Part shown: positions 7,810 to 15,508 of the stretch, piece after piece
How positions within the stretch are numbered: the first letter of the stretch is position 1
Layout: every line of letters begins with the position of its first letter
Assembly: GCF_003253705.1 (NCBI RefSeq)
Contig: NZ_QKYU01000013.1
Span: 62,001 to 126,000, forward strand
From: Humitalea rosea
Lineage (GTDB): Bacteria; Pseudomonadota; Alphaproteobacteria; Acetobacterales; Acetobacteraceae
Reading direction: 5' to 3'
DNA length: 64,000 nt
Made by a program: the position numbers and the translations under genes
The notes under the pieces: model-generated
What the model was told of the DNA's origin: nothing
The model's database searches: none
What the model saw: only the letters and a program-made list of their open reading frames with translations

Positions 7810-8919
7810 TCAGCCGATGGTGCAGGCCTGGGCCTGGGCGCGCACGGCGGCCGCGTCGAAGTCGTTGATCTTTTCGTAGAAGTTCGGAATGCCGATCATG
7901 AAGGTCGCCGGGTCCACGGCCCGCTGGATCAACCCGGCCTCCAGCATGAAGGACTGGATGCGGCCATAGGCCTCCGGCGTCGCACGGCCCCAGAGCTTGC
8001 CGCCATTCATCGCCTGCGCGGCCCGCATCGAGGCGAGCTGGGCTTCCAGGTTGTTCAGATCCCAGCGCGCCAGGGTCGCGTCATCCGCGCCGGTCGGCTT
8101 GGTCGTGGGGAAGCGCGCCCAATGCAACCGGCGCTGGCAATCGGGGCTGGCCATCACGAATTCCGTGGCCTTGGCGCAGCCGCGGGCGATCGCCTCGACC
8201 ATCGCGGGTTCGCCCTTGGCCGTCGCCTCCATCGTGGAGAAGGTGAAATCCGGGAAGCTCGCCCAGGCGTCGTCGCGGATATAGCGCAGCTTCAGCCCGG
8301 CATTCTCGAATCCCGCCTGCGCCGATGCCCAGAAAAGCAGCGCCTGCACGCGGTTTGACCGCAGCGCCTCGATCGGCGGCGCGCCGAGGCCGACGGGGAT
8401 GATGCGGATATCGCTGTCGGGGTTGATGCCACTGGCGCGCAGATAGGCGCGCATGAAGGCGATCCCGCCGGTCGCCAGGCTGAACACGCCGATGGTCTTG
8501 CCGCGCAGATCCTGCACGCTCTTGATCGGCCCATCCTCCAGCACCGACATCGACCAGTCGATCACGCCATTGTTCATGACGACGCGGACCGGGATGTTGT
8601 TCTGCACATTGGCCTGCACGACGACCGAGGAGTTGAGCTGGGCGAAGGCCACATTGCCCGCCACCATCTGTTGCAGCGCCTGCAACGAGGCCCCGACCGG
8701 CAGCACCTCCACCTCATAGCCATCCTCGCGCCAGTAGTTCAGCGCCAGCGGCAGGGTCAGCCAGGGGTAGGCGAGGTTCAGGTTGGTGGTGCCGACGCCG
8801 ATGGCGACGCGACGCAGCCCGCCTTGGGCATGGGCGCCGCGGGTGGTGGCGGCCAGGCCGAACAGCGCCGGCAAGGCCAGCGCCCGGCGCCGGGTGAGAT
8901 CATCGCGAATGGGGCTCAT
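7810..8919 (-). CDS. ABC transporter substrate-binding protein, NMT1/THI5-like (SsuA/TauA type)
   Basis: 369 residues from the ATG at 8919, preferred over one at 8970 because GGAGAG lies just upstream and the RRRALALPALFGLAATT signal peptide then begins at residue 10. The three adjacent arginines may form a Tat-like signal. The mature chain GLRRVAIGVGTTNLNLAYPW and later VQDLRGKTIGVFS are classical for the NMT1/SsuA family. First gene of a four-gene operon (binding protein, ATPase, permease, 2OG oxygenase). It diverges from the adenine deaminase gene, so nucleobase-like ligands are worth considering, but the ligand is not readable from sequence. Confidence 0.9.
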   Translation of the reverse strand: MSPIRDDLTRRRALALPALFGLAATTRGAHAQGGLRRVAIGVGTTNLNLAYPWLTLPLALNYWREDGYEVEVLPVGASLQALQQMVAGNVAFAQLNSSVVVQANVQNNIPVRVVMNNGVIDWSMSVLEDGPIKSVQDLRGKTIGVFSLATGGIAFMRAYLRASGINPDSDIRIIPVGLGAPPIEALRSNRVQALLFWASAQAGFENAGLKLRYIRDDAWASFPDFTFSTMEATAKGEPAMVEAIARGCAKATEFVMASPDCQRRLHWARFPTTKPTGADDATLARWDLNNLEAQLASMRAAQAMNGGKLWGRATPEAYGRIQSFMLEAGLIQRAVDPATFMIGIPNFYEKINDFDAAAVRAQAQACTIG

Positions 8920-8963
8920 GGGGTTTCTCTCCGGCCGGCCGGGTTGTCGTCTGGGGGGCTTGC

Positions 8964-8978
8964 GGTCCAATGAGGACC
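8964..8978. promoter_or_regulatory. small inverted repeat in the divergent promoter region
   Basis: GGTCC, five bases, then GGACC: a perfect 5-bp inverted repeat in the 95-bp gap between the divergent ABC operon and adenine deaminase gene. It could be a shared operator, but it is short and no regulator gene is adjacent. Confidence 0.25.
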
Positions 8979-9014
8979 AGCACCTTTCATGCCAGTCAGA
9001 GGTTACCCCCGGTC

Positions 9015-10049
9015 ATGACCGAACTGCTCCACACGCTGATCGCCGGAATGCCCAAGGCGGAGTTGCACATGCATCTCGAAGGCTCGCTGGAGCCGGAGAT
9101 GATGTTCCGTCTGGCGAAGCGGAACGGGATCGACCTCGGCTTCGCCTCCGAGGATGCGCTGCGCCAAGCCTATGACTTCCAGAACCTGCAAAGCTTCCTC
9201 GACCTCTACTACGCCGGGCTGCGCGTGCTGCTGACGCGGCAGGATTTCCTCGACATGACCACGGCCTATCTCGACCGGGTGCGGCAGGACAATGTCGTGC
9301 ATGCCGAGGTGCTGCTCTCGCCGCAGGGCCATACCCGCCGCGGCGTCGATTTCGCCGAGATGTTTTGCGGCGTGCGCGATGCGCTGCGGGAGGGGGCGGT
9401 GCGGCATGGGATGACCACCGGCCTCATCATCGGCTTCCAGCGGCATCTGACGGAGGAGAGCGCCTTTGAGACGCTGCGCCAGTCCGAACCCTATGCGGCA
9501 GACATCCTCGCCTTCGGCCTCGGCGGCGCCGAGCTGGGCAATCCCCCGGAAAAATTCGCGCGCGTCTTCGCCGAATGCCGCGCCCGGGGCTTCCGCACCG
9601 TGGCCCATGCCGGCGAGGAAGGCCCCCCGGACTACGTTCGCGACAGCATCGACCTGCTGGGCGTGGACCGCATCGACCATGGCGTGCGGGCCGCCGAGGA
9701 CCCGGCGCTGGTCGCGCGCCTCGCGCAGTTGCGGGTGCCGTTGACGGTCTGCCCGCAGTCCAATGTGAAGCTGCGCGTCTATGACACCATGGCCGAGCAC
9801 AGCCTCGCGGCGCTGCTGCGCGCGGGGGTGATGGTGACGATCAACTCCGACGATCCGCCCTATTTCGGCGGCTATATCACCGACAATTTCCTCGACGCCC
9901 AGGCGGCCCTCAACCTGACCGAGGCCGAGATCTATCGCATCGCCCGCAATGGCTTCGAGGCAGCCTTCATCGACGTGGCGCATCGCGACCGGCTGGTGGC
10001 GGGGCTCGACGCCTTCTGGATACGCGAGGCGGGCGCGCTGCCGGCATGA
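9015..10049 (+). CDS. adenine deaminase (adenosine deaminase superfamily, ADE type)
   Basis: 344 residues from the ATG at 9015, which places the PKAELHMHLEG metal motif at residues 13-23 as in characterised relatives; an upstream ATG at 8970 would run into the divergent promoter. Zinc ligands His18, His20, His198 and Asp279, proton donor Glu201 (VAHAGEEGP), His222 (RIDHGVRA) and substrate Asp280 are all present. The SNVKLRVYDTM segment resembles the bacterial and yeast adenine deaminases (EC 3.5.4.2) rather than adenosine deaminase. Reaction: adenine + water to hypoxanthine + ammonia. It fits a purine or N-heterocycle salvage role beside the molybdopterin hydroxylase and amidase modules nearby. 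Confidence 0.88.
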   Translation: MTELLHTLIAGMPKAELHMHLEGSLEPEMMFRLAKRNGIDLGFASEDALRQAYDFQNLQSFLDLYYAGLRVLLTRQDFLDMTTAYLDRVRQDNVVHAEVLLSPQGHTRRGVDFAEMFCGVRDALREGAVRHGMTTGLIIGFQRHLTEESAFETLRQSEPYAADILAFGLGGAELGNPPEKFARVFAECRARGFRTVAHAGEEGPPDYVRDSIDLLGVDRIDHGVRAAEDPALVARLAQLRVPLTVCPQSNVKLRVYDTMAEHSLAALLRAGVMVTINSDDPPYFGGYITDNFLDAQAALNLTEAEIYRIARNGFEAAFIDVAHRDRLVAGLDAFWIREAGALPA

Positions 10050-10107
10050 CCCATGTTGCAACAGCGCTGAGGCGTGACCAGACTGCGCAACGATCAAGGA
10101 TGACCCG

Positions 10108-11076
10108 ATGCGCCGTCGCACCCTCCTCGCCAGCCTGACGCCCCTGCTTCTGGCCGCACCCGCGCGGGCGCAGGCGCCCTGGTCGCCCGACCGGGCGATC
10201 CGGCTGGTGGTGCCCTTCGCCCCCGGCGGATCGCAGGATGTGCTGGGGCGTTTGCTGGCGCAGGCGGCGGGGCCGTTGCTGGGGCAGCAGGTGCTGGTCG
10301 AGAACCGCGCCGGCGCCGGCGGCGTGGTGGGCGCCGATGCGGTGGCCCGTGCCGCGCCCGATGGGTACACCCTGCTGCTGTCCACGGCGGGCCAGTTGAC
10401 CATTGCCAAGGCGATCGGGCGGCGGCTGACCTATGACCCGCTCACCGATTTCACGCCGGTGCTCTACATCTCCGACAGCCCGGCCGCGCTGATCGCCGCC
10501 CCCAGCCTGCCGGTCGATGACCTGGCCGGGCTGTTGCGCCTGGCCAAGGAGGCACCGCAGCCGCTGCCCTATGCCTCCACCGGGGTCGGCACCAACACGC
10601 ATCTGGTGATGGAGGACCTCAAGGCGCGGCTCGGGCTGAACATCGAGCATGTGCCCTATCGCGGGGCGGCCGGGGCCTTCACCGATCTGGCGGCCGGGCG
10701 GATCGCGATGATGTTCGTCTCGGTGCCCTCGGTGCTCGCCGCCTCGGGCGGGCTGTTCAAGGTCCTCGGCGTCACCTCCCGCACGCGCTTCCCGGCCATC
10801 CCCGATGTGCCGACCCTGATCGAGGGCGGCGTGCCGGATTTCGAGGCCAGCATCTGGACCGGCCTCTCCGCCCCGGCCGGGACGCCGCCCGAAATCGTCA
10901 AGCGGCTGGCCGATGCCTTCGGCCAGGCCGTGGCCTCGGATTCGGTGAAGGCGCGGCTGGCCGGGCTGGGTGCCACGCCGAACGGCGCCGATGGCGCGGC
11001 CTTCGGGGCGATGCTTCGGGCGGATCTGGAACGCTGGACGCGGGTCGCGGCCCCCCTGGACATCAAGCTGGATTAA
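10108..11076 (+). CDS. Bug-family tripartite tricarboxylate transporter binding protein
   Basis: 322 residues with a signal peptide (MRRRTLLASLTPLLLAAPARA). Family marks are IRLVVPFAPGGSQDVLGR near the mature N-terminus, VENRAGAGGVVGADAVA, APDGYTLLL and the central HVPYRGA. Bug proteins are periplasmic Venus-flytrap binders of carboxylates and amides that normally work with TctA/TctB permeases; none is encoded nearby, as is common where Bug genes have multiplied. It follows adenine deaminase by 58 bp and may be co-transcribed. Its TAA overlaps the stop of the convergent opine dehydrogenase gene (TTAA). Confidence 0.93.
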   Translation: MRRRTLLASLTPLLLAAPARAQAPWSPDRAIRLVVPFAPGGSQDVLGRLLAQAAGPLLGQQVLVENRAGAGGVVGADAVARAAPDGYTLLLSTAGQLTIAKAIGRRLTYDPLTDFTPVLYISDSPAALIAAPSLPVDDLAGLLRLAKEAPQPLPYASTGVGTNTHLVMEDLKARLGLNIEHVPYRGAAGAFTDLAAGRIAMMFVSVPSVLAASGGLFKVLGVTSRTRFPAIPDVPTLIEGGVPDFEASIWTGLSAPAGTPPEIVKRLADAFGQAVASDSVKARLAGLGATPNGADGAAFGAMLRADLERWTRVAAPLDIKLD

Positions 11077-12119
11077 TCCCGGCCGATGCCGTGCTCCAGT
11101 GCTGCATCCAGCCGCGCCGGGTCCAGCGCATGCAGCAGGGGGTTGGTGCGGAGGTCGCGGCCCCATAGCGCCTCCAGGCTCGTGACCACCGCCTCCGTCA
11201 CCGGCATCGCGACGCCGCGCGCGGCGGCCAGCCACAGGTAGAAGGCGAGGCCATAGGGCACGTCCTCGGTGACGTAGCGGGTGTCCATCGCGGCCGGTCC
11301 CAGCACGGCCCCGCGCGAGACCGCGATGGCCGCGGCCATGTCCTGCAGGCGCCCGAGCGGGACGCCGTTCGCGCGATGCAGAGACTCCTCCAGCCCCAGT
11401 ACCGCCATGCCGAAGGATGTGGCGAGCACGTCGCGCTCGGCGGCCATGGCCTCCATCAGCCGGCAGGCGGCCGGCGTCATCATGGCGTATTGCGGCCAGG
11501 CCTCGGCGCATTCGATGCGGGTCGTGTTGGTCAGCGCCAGCACCGCATGGATGATCGGATTGGCATTGCCGAGGCCCGCCTGCAGCACATTCGGCCCGGC
11601 CGGCGAGGCATGGCCGAACAGCGCGGTGGCCAGCGCGCCCATCTCCATCGCCGCCCGCGCCGGCACCGCCGCCATATCCACCGCCGCCCGGATGGCCGCG
11701 ACCCGGACGCGATCGGGGGCCAGGCGCCGTGCGGTGACCGGCGTCGTGGACATCGCCCCGATCGGCGGCCGGCCCCGCCCCGGGAGCATCGCATCCAGGG
11801 CGAGGGGGGCGAGGCTCGCCGCCGGCGTGATCAGCAAGGGCAGGCGCAGCACCTCGGCGATCCGCGGCAGCAGCGCCGGATAGGCATAGGCCGGCACCGC
11901 CAGCAGCGCCGCATCCGCGCCCGCCAAGGCATCCGCCAGATCCCAGGCGACGCGCAGCGCGAACCAGCCCTCGACGGCGCCCTCTGCGGTGACGCCGCCC
12001 TCGATCCCCGCCGTCCCGGCGCCGGAGGGCGACCACAGCACCACCGCATGCCCGCGTGAGGCCGCCAACACCGCCGCCGCCGGGCCGATGGCCCCGGCCC
12101 CAAGCACAGCCAGCCGCAT
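11073..12119 (-). CDS. NAD/NADP octopine/nopaline dehydrogenase family protein
   Basis: 348 residues. A Rossmann N-terminus (MRLAVLGAGAIGPAAA, nucleotide loop residues 7-12) leads into a helical C-terminal domain with GNANPIIHAVLALTNTTRIE, AAERDVLATSFGM and TEDVPYGLAFYL, the hallmark segments of the opine dehydrogenase C-terminal domain (PF02317). Relatives reduce or oxidise opines (N-carboxyalkyl amino acids) with NAD(P)H. It is the last gene of a minus-strand group and starts five bases after the peroxidase-like gene. The likely role is oxidation of an imported opine-like compound; substrate inferred only from family. Confidence 0.85.
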   Translation of the reverse strand: MRLAVLGAGAIGPAAAVLAASRGHAVVLWSPSGAGTAGIEGGVTAEGAVEGWFALRVAWDLADALAGADAALLAVPAYAYPALLPRIAEVLRLPLLITPAASLAPLALDAMLPGRGRPPIGAMSTTPVTARRLAPDRVRVAAIRAAVDMAAVPARAAMEMGALATALFGHASPAGPNVLQAGLGNANPIIHAVLALTNTTRIECAEAWPQYAMMTPAACRLMEAMAAERDVLATSFGMAVLGLEESLHRANGVPLGRLQDMAAAIAVSRGAVLGPAAMDTRYVTEDVPYGLAFYLWLAAARGVAMPVTEAVVTSLEALWGRDLRTNPLLHALDPARLDAALEHGIGRD

Positions 12120-12123
12120 CGGG

Positions 12124-12690
12124 CTACTTCGGGACCAGCGGGTCGCCGAGCGACAGCATCAGCCGGTTGGCATTGGCGAACATCGCGATGGAATGGATCA
12201 GGTCCAGCACCTCCAGATCATCCAGCCCGGCCGCGCGCAGCGGTGCGAGCTCCGCCGCCGTCATCGCCTGCGGGTCCCGCGTCATGGCCTCGGTGAAGGC
12301 GGAGATCGCCGCGCGGCGCGGGTCGGTTTCTGCCGAAAAGCCGCCGTCGAACACCGCCTGCATCGCCTCCGGCTTGCCGGTCGCATCGACGAAGCGGCGG
12401 GCATGGACGGAGGTGCAATAGACGCAGCCATTGACCATCGAGACCACCGCCGTCGCGTATTCACGGTCGGCGGTGGGCAGCCCGCCCTTGGCATACATGA
12501 CGATGGAGAACAGCGCCCCGCGTTCGCCGAGCGAGCCCGGATCATGCGCCAGGGTGCGGGCATAGGCGCCGCTGCGCTGCGCCGGCGGGCAGGCCTCCAG
12601 CGCCGCCAACTCGGCCGGGGTCGCGGTTTCGGCGCGGATCGGGGTGAGGCGCGGGCGCCAGCCGACCGGCTTCAGGGTGAAGGAGGTCAT
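12124..12690 (-). CDS. AhpD-like peroxidase-related protein (Avi_7169 type)
   Basis: 188 residues from the ATG at 12690, preceded by GGAGG on the coding strand within the end of the upstream gene. The AhpD-type redox site is Cys89 and Cys92 in NGCVYCTSVHARRF with His96 downstream. The N-terminal LKPVGWRPRLTPIRAETATP matches the alkylhydroperoxidase-domain family named after Avi_7169, which is regularly encoded next to an Avi_7170-type partner, as here (overlap of four bases). Function of the pair is not established; it is usually near importers and flavin enzymes. No signal peptide. Confidence 0.85.
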   Translation of the reverse strand: MTSFTLKPVGWRPRLTPIRAETATPAELAALEACPPAQRSGAYARTLAHDPGSLGERGALFSIVMYAKGGLPTADREYATAVVSMVNGCVYCTSVHARRFVDATGKPEAMQAVFDGGFSAETDPRRAAISAFTEAMTRDPQAMTAAELAPLRAAGLDDLEVLDLIHSIAMFANANRLMLSLGDPLVPK

Positions 12691-13184
12691 GCCGCCTGCT
12701 CCTGCTGCAACAGCCGCAGCCCGGCCAGCAGCCGGATCTGGTAGGGCACGAAGGAGACAAGCTGCGTGATGGCAACGATGTCGCGCGGCGTCAGCCCGAG
12801 CGCGGTCAGCGCCGCGATCTCCGCTTGGCCGCATCCGGCGGGGTCGGTCGCGAGGATGTCGGCATGGCGGAACAGCACGGCCAACCTGCCGTCGCCGGCC
12901 GGGCCGGCAAGGTCTTCGGCCGCGACGATGGCCGGATCGGCCGCATCCACCAGCGCGCGAAACCGCCCGGCCAGGACCGGATCGCCTTCCCGCAACGCGA
13001 CCCGCAACGCCAAAGCGGCGCGTTCGGCCAGGCTGACGCCGCCCGGATCGCCCGGCCGCAGCAATTCCCGGAAAGCGCCTTGGGCATGCTGCCGCGCCTC
13101 GGGGCGCTGGGCGCGCAAAAGGGCCAGCGGCGATCCGGGGGCGAGCCCGAGGATCTCCTCGATCAGATCGGTGTCAGGGCTCAC
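12687..13184 (-). CDS. carboxymuconolactone decarboxylase-like protein (Avi_7170 type)
   Basis: 165 residues if begun at the GTG at 13184, which has GGAG about eight bases upstream; an ATG at 13241 would add 19 residues but has no ribosome site. The start region DLIEEILGLAPGSPLALLRAQRPEA and the final TPRDIVAITQLVSFVPYQIRLLAG are typical of the CMD-domain family named after Avi_7170. Unlike AhpD it lacks the CxxC pair, so it is unlikely to be redox active itself and may form a complex with the CxxC-containing protein encoded four bases downstream. Function unknown. Confidence 0.8.
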   Translation of the reverse strand: MSPDTDLIEEILGLAPGSPLALLRAQRPEARQHAQGAFRELLRPGDPGGVSLAERAALALRVALREGDPVLAGRFRALVDAADPAIVAAEDLAGPAGDGRLAVLFRHADILATDPAGCGQAEIAALTALGLTPRDIVAITQLVSFVPYQIRLLAGLRLLQQEQAA

Positions 13185-13247
13185 GGGCGGCTCCGGCGAA
13201 GGGTTCGGCACCGACACTATCCAAGGGTTGCGCCGCGACATAGGGGC

Positions 13248-13685
13248 TCAGCCCGGGTCCCCCGGGGCGCGCTTGCGCAAGGGGCGGGACAGGGTCAGCG
13301 CGGGACCGGTAAAGCCGAGGGCCGCACAGAATGCCTCGGCCTCCGGGCTGCCCGGGGGCAGGGCGATATCCAGCCGGTCGCAGCCTGCCACTCGCGCCGC
13401 CTGGGAACCGGCCTTGACCAGCAGGCGGCCGATGCCGGAGCGGCGGTCCTCCTCCGCGACCAGAAGTGTGGTGATCCGGGCGATCGGGCGGTCCGATTGC
13501 AGGCTTGGCGCCCAATCCAGCACGATCAGCCCACAGGGCAGCCCGGTCCATCCCGTCGCGACCAAGGCGGCGGCGAAGGGATGGGCGGCCAGGGCCTCCA
13601 GCCGCGCCGCGATCCGTGGCGAGGCGTCGTGCAGCAGGGCGGCCAGATCGGCCGCATCCCCGCCGGCCGCGGCGCGCAGGTCCAC
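13248..13685 (-). CDS. GNAT family N-acetyltransferase
   Basis: About 145 residues from a GTG at 13685 (VDLRAAAGGDAADLAAL, the usual first strand and helix of the fold). Motif A, the acetyl-CoA pyrophosphate loop, is seen as VAEEDRRSGIGRLLV, with ITTLLV as beta-4 and ALGFTGPALTLSRPL as the end of the fold. A TTG at 13709 is an alternative start; neither has a clear ribosome site, so translation is probably coupled to the RraA-like gene upstream. The substrate is unknown. Confidence 0.75.
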   Translation of the reverse strand: MDLRAAAGGDAADLAALLHDASPRIAARLEALAAHPFAAALVATGWTGLPCGLIVLDWAPSLQSDRPIARITTLLVAEEDRRSGIGRLLVKAGSQAARVAGCDRLDIALPPGSPEAEAFCAALGFTGPALTLSRPLRKRAPGDPG

Positions 13686-13746
13686 CCCGGCACGTCGCGT
13701 CGCGGCCAAGGGGGGTGTCAGCCCCGGCCGATGGGGCGAAGGGGGC

Positions 13747-14424
13747 TCAATCGAGCCCCGAGCAGCCCAGCTGGCGCAATGAGACATTGACCCATTCGCG
13801 GTCGCTGGTGCCGGCCTCGATCTCGGCCATCTGCCTGGTCTCGGCGGCATGCTTGGCGGTCGCTGCCTTGCAGACGGCCTCGGCGTCGTCATAGCCCACG
13901 GCGAGCACGCCATCGGCATCGCCCAGCACCAGATCGCCCGGGGCGATGGTCATGCCGTCGATCGCGATGACCACGTTGATCTCGCCGGGGCCGTTCTTGT
14001 AGGGGCCGCGATGGCTCACCCCGGCCGCGAACAGCGGCAGGTTGGTCACCCGGATCGCATCGGCATCGCGGATCGAGCCATTGACCACGAACCCCGCGAC
14101 GCCGCGCTTGATGGCGTGGGCGAGCATCATCTCGCCCATCAGCGAATTGGTCAGGTCGCCGCCGCCATCGACGACGATGACGTCGCCCGGCTCGGCCATG
14201 TCGATCGCCTTGTGCAGCATCAGATTGTCGCCCGGGCGGGTGCGGACGGTCAGCGCCGGGCCGGCCAGCACGCCCGCGGTGTGCATGGGCCGCAGGCGGG
14301 GCCCCGCGGCGGTCAGGCGGGACATGGAATCGCTCACATTCGCGACCGGCAGCGTGCGGAACCGTTCGACCAACTCGGGGCTGACCTTGCGGGTGCGGGG
14401 GTAGATGGCGAAACCGATGGGCAT
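13747..14424 (-). CDS. RraA-like protein / 4-hydroxy-4-methyl-2-oxoglutarate aldolase family
   Basis: 225 residues starting MPIGFAIYPRTRKV at the ATG at 14424, with GGAGAGA upstream. Key motifs are VSDSMSRLTA, the GDNLMLHKAIDMAEPGDVIV nucleotide-like loop, NSLMGEMMLAHAIKRGV and the catalytic Arg119-Asp120 pair in VNGSIRDADAI. The family holds class II HMG/CHA aldolases (retro-aldol cleavage or oxaloacetate decarboxylation with a divalent metal) and the RNase E inhibitor RraA; the complete active site favours an enzyme. It heads the minus-strand group with GNAT, CMD and opine dehydrogenase genes and diverges from a 2-hydroxyacid dehydrogenase gene, consistent with catabolism of a branched or keto dicarboxylic acid. 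Confidence 0.88.
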   Translation of the reverse strand: MPIGFAIYPRTRKVSPELVERFRTLPVANVSDSMSRLTAAGPRLRPMHTAGVLAGPALTVRTRPGDNLMLHKAIDMAEPGDVIVVDGGGDLTNSLMGEMMLAHAIKRGVAGFVVNGSIRDADAIRVTNLPLFAAGVSHRGPYKNGPGEINVVIAIDGMTIAPGDLVLGDADGVLAVGYDDAEAVCKAATAKHAAETRQMAEIEAGTSDREWVNVSLRQLGCSGLD

Positions 14425-14492
14425 CTGGACTGTCTCTCCGGGGCAATCTGTGCGGGCTTCTGCACGCGGGTGCCATGCTGCATCATGGTGGG

Positions 14493-15500
14493 ATGAGCAC
14501 GACAACCCCCTTGCAGGTCTTTCTCACCCACACTGAGGAAGAATTCGCCGCCTATTACGGCCCCGCCGGGCTCGCCGGGCTGCTGGCACATGCCAGGGTT
14601 GTCCGCAACACGACAGGGCGGGTCCTGGCCGGGCGCGAACTGGCCGAGGCCGCGGCGGGGTGCCAGGTCATCGTCGCCCATCGCTCGGCGCCGGGTAACG
14701 CCGAGACCTTCGCCCATGCCCCGGCGTTGCTCGCCTTCCTGCGCGGCGCGGTGGATATCAGCACCATCGACGTGCCCGCCGCCTCGGCCGTCGGCGTGCT
14801 GGTGACGCGGGCGACGCCGGGCTTCACCGATGCGGTGGCCGAGCTTGCCATCGGGATGATGGTCGATCTGGCACGGGGGGTGTCCGCGGCGGTCTGTGCC
14901 TACCGGGCGGGGCGGGAGCCGGTGCCACCGATGGGCATGCAGCTGACCGGCGCCATGCTGGGCATTATGGGCTATGGGCGGATCGCCCGGCGCCTCGCGC
15001 AGATGGCCCTGGGCATCGGGATGCGGGTGCAGGTGCACGACCCCTATACCCCGCCGCGGGAGCCGGGCGTCGCCGCCGTCTCCTTCGCCGAGGTGCTGGC
15101 ATCGTCGGACGTCGTCGTCTGCCTCGCGCTCTCCACGCCCGAGACCGCCGGGCTGTTCGATGCCGGCGCCTTCGCCGCGATGAAGTGGGGGGCGATCTTC
15201 ATCAACCTCTCCCGTGGCGAATTGGTGGATGAGGCGGCGCTGGAGGCAACGCTGGACGCGGGGCATCTGCGCGGTGCGGCGATGGATGTGGGCCAGGCGC
15301 CGGACCAGCGGCCGCAGCCGCATCTGGCGCGGCGCGCGGATGTGGTGGCGACGCCGCATATCGGCGGGCTGACCGCCGAGGCGCGGGACCACCAGATGAT
15401 GGATACGGTGCATCAGGTCGCCGCCCTCGCCGCCGGGCGGATGCCGGATGGCGCGGTCAATGCCGCGGACGCCCGCCGCCTCCGGCAGTTCTGGGCCTGA
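14493..15500 (+). CDS. D-isomer-specific 2-hydroxyacid dehydrogenase family protein
   Basis: 335 residues from the ATG at 14493. The nucleotide loop is LGIMGYGRIARRLA (157-168), followed by the conserved Arg241 in NLSRGELVDEAAL and the catalytic His289 in TPHIGG. Where the family normally has Glu in the DVFxxEP motif, this protein reads DVGQAPDQRP, so the Glu position is Pro270 with Asp271 next to it. An aspartate can play this part in some relatives. The enzyme would reduce a 2-keto acid or oxidise a D-2-hydroxyacid with NAD(P)H. It diverges from the RraA-like aldolase, and the two may act on linked 2-oxo acids. Confidence 0.88.
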   Translation: MSTTTPLQVFLTHTEEEFAAYYGPAGLAGLLAHARVVRNTTGRVLAGRELAEAAAGCQVIVAHRSAPGNAETFAHAPALLAFLRGAVDISTIDVPAASAVGVLVTRATPGFTDAVAELAIGMMVDLARGVSAAVCAYRAGREPVPPMGMQLTGAMLGIMGYGRIARRLAQMALGIGMRVQVHDPYTPPREPGVAAVSFAEVLASSDVVVCLALSTPETAGLFDAGAFAAMKWGAIFINLSRGELVDEAALEATLDAGHLRGAAMDVGQAPDQRPQPHLARRADVVATPHIGGLTAEARDHQMMDTVHQVAALAAGRMPDGAVNAADARRLRQFWA

Positions 15501-15508
15501 CAGCGGCG

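Noticed and set aside
14473-14488. CCATG/CATGG inverted repeat in the RraA-dehydrogenase divergent gap
   Set aside because: Five pairs with a six-base loop, overlapping the start region; too weak to call an operator.
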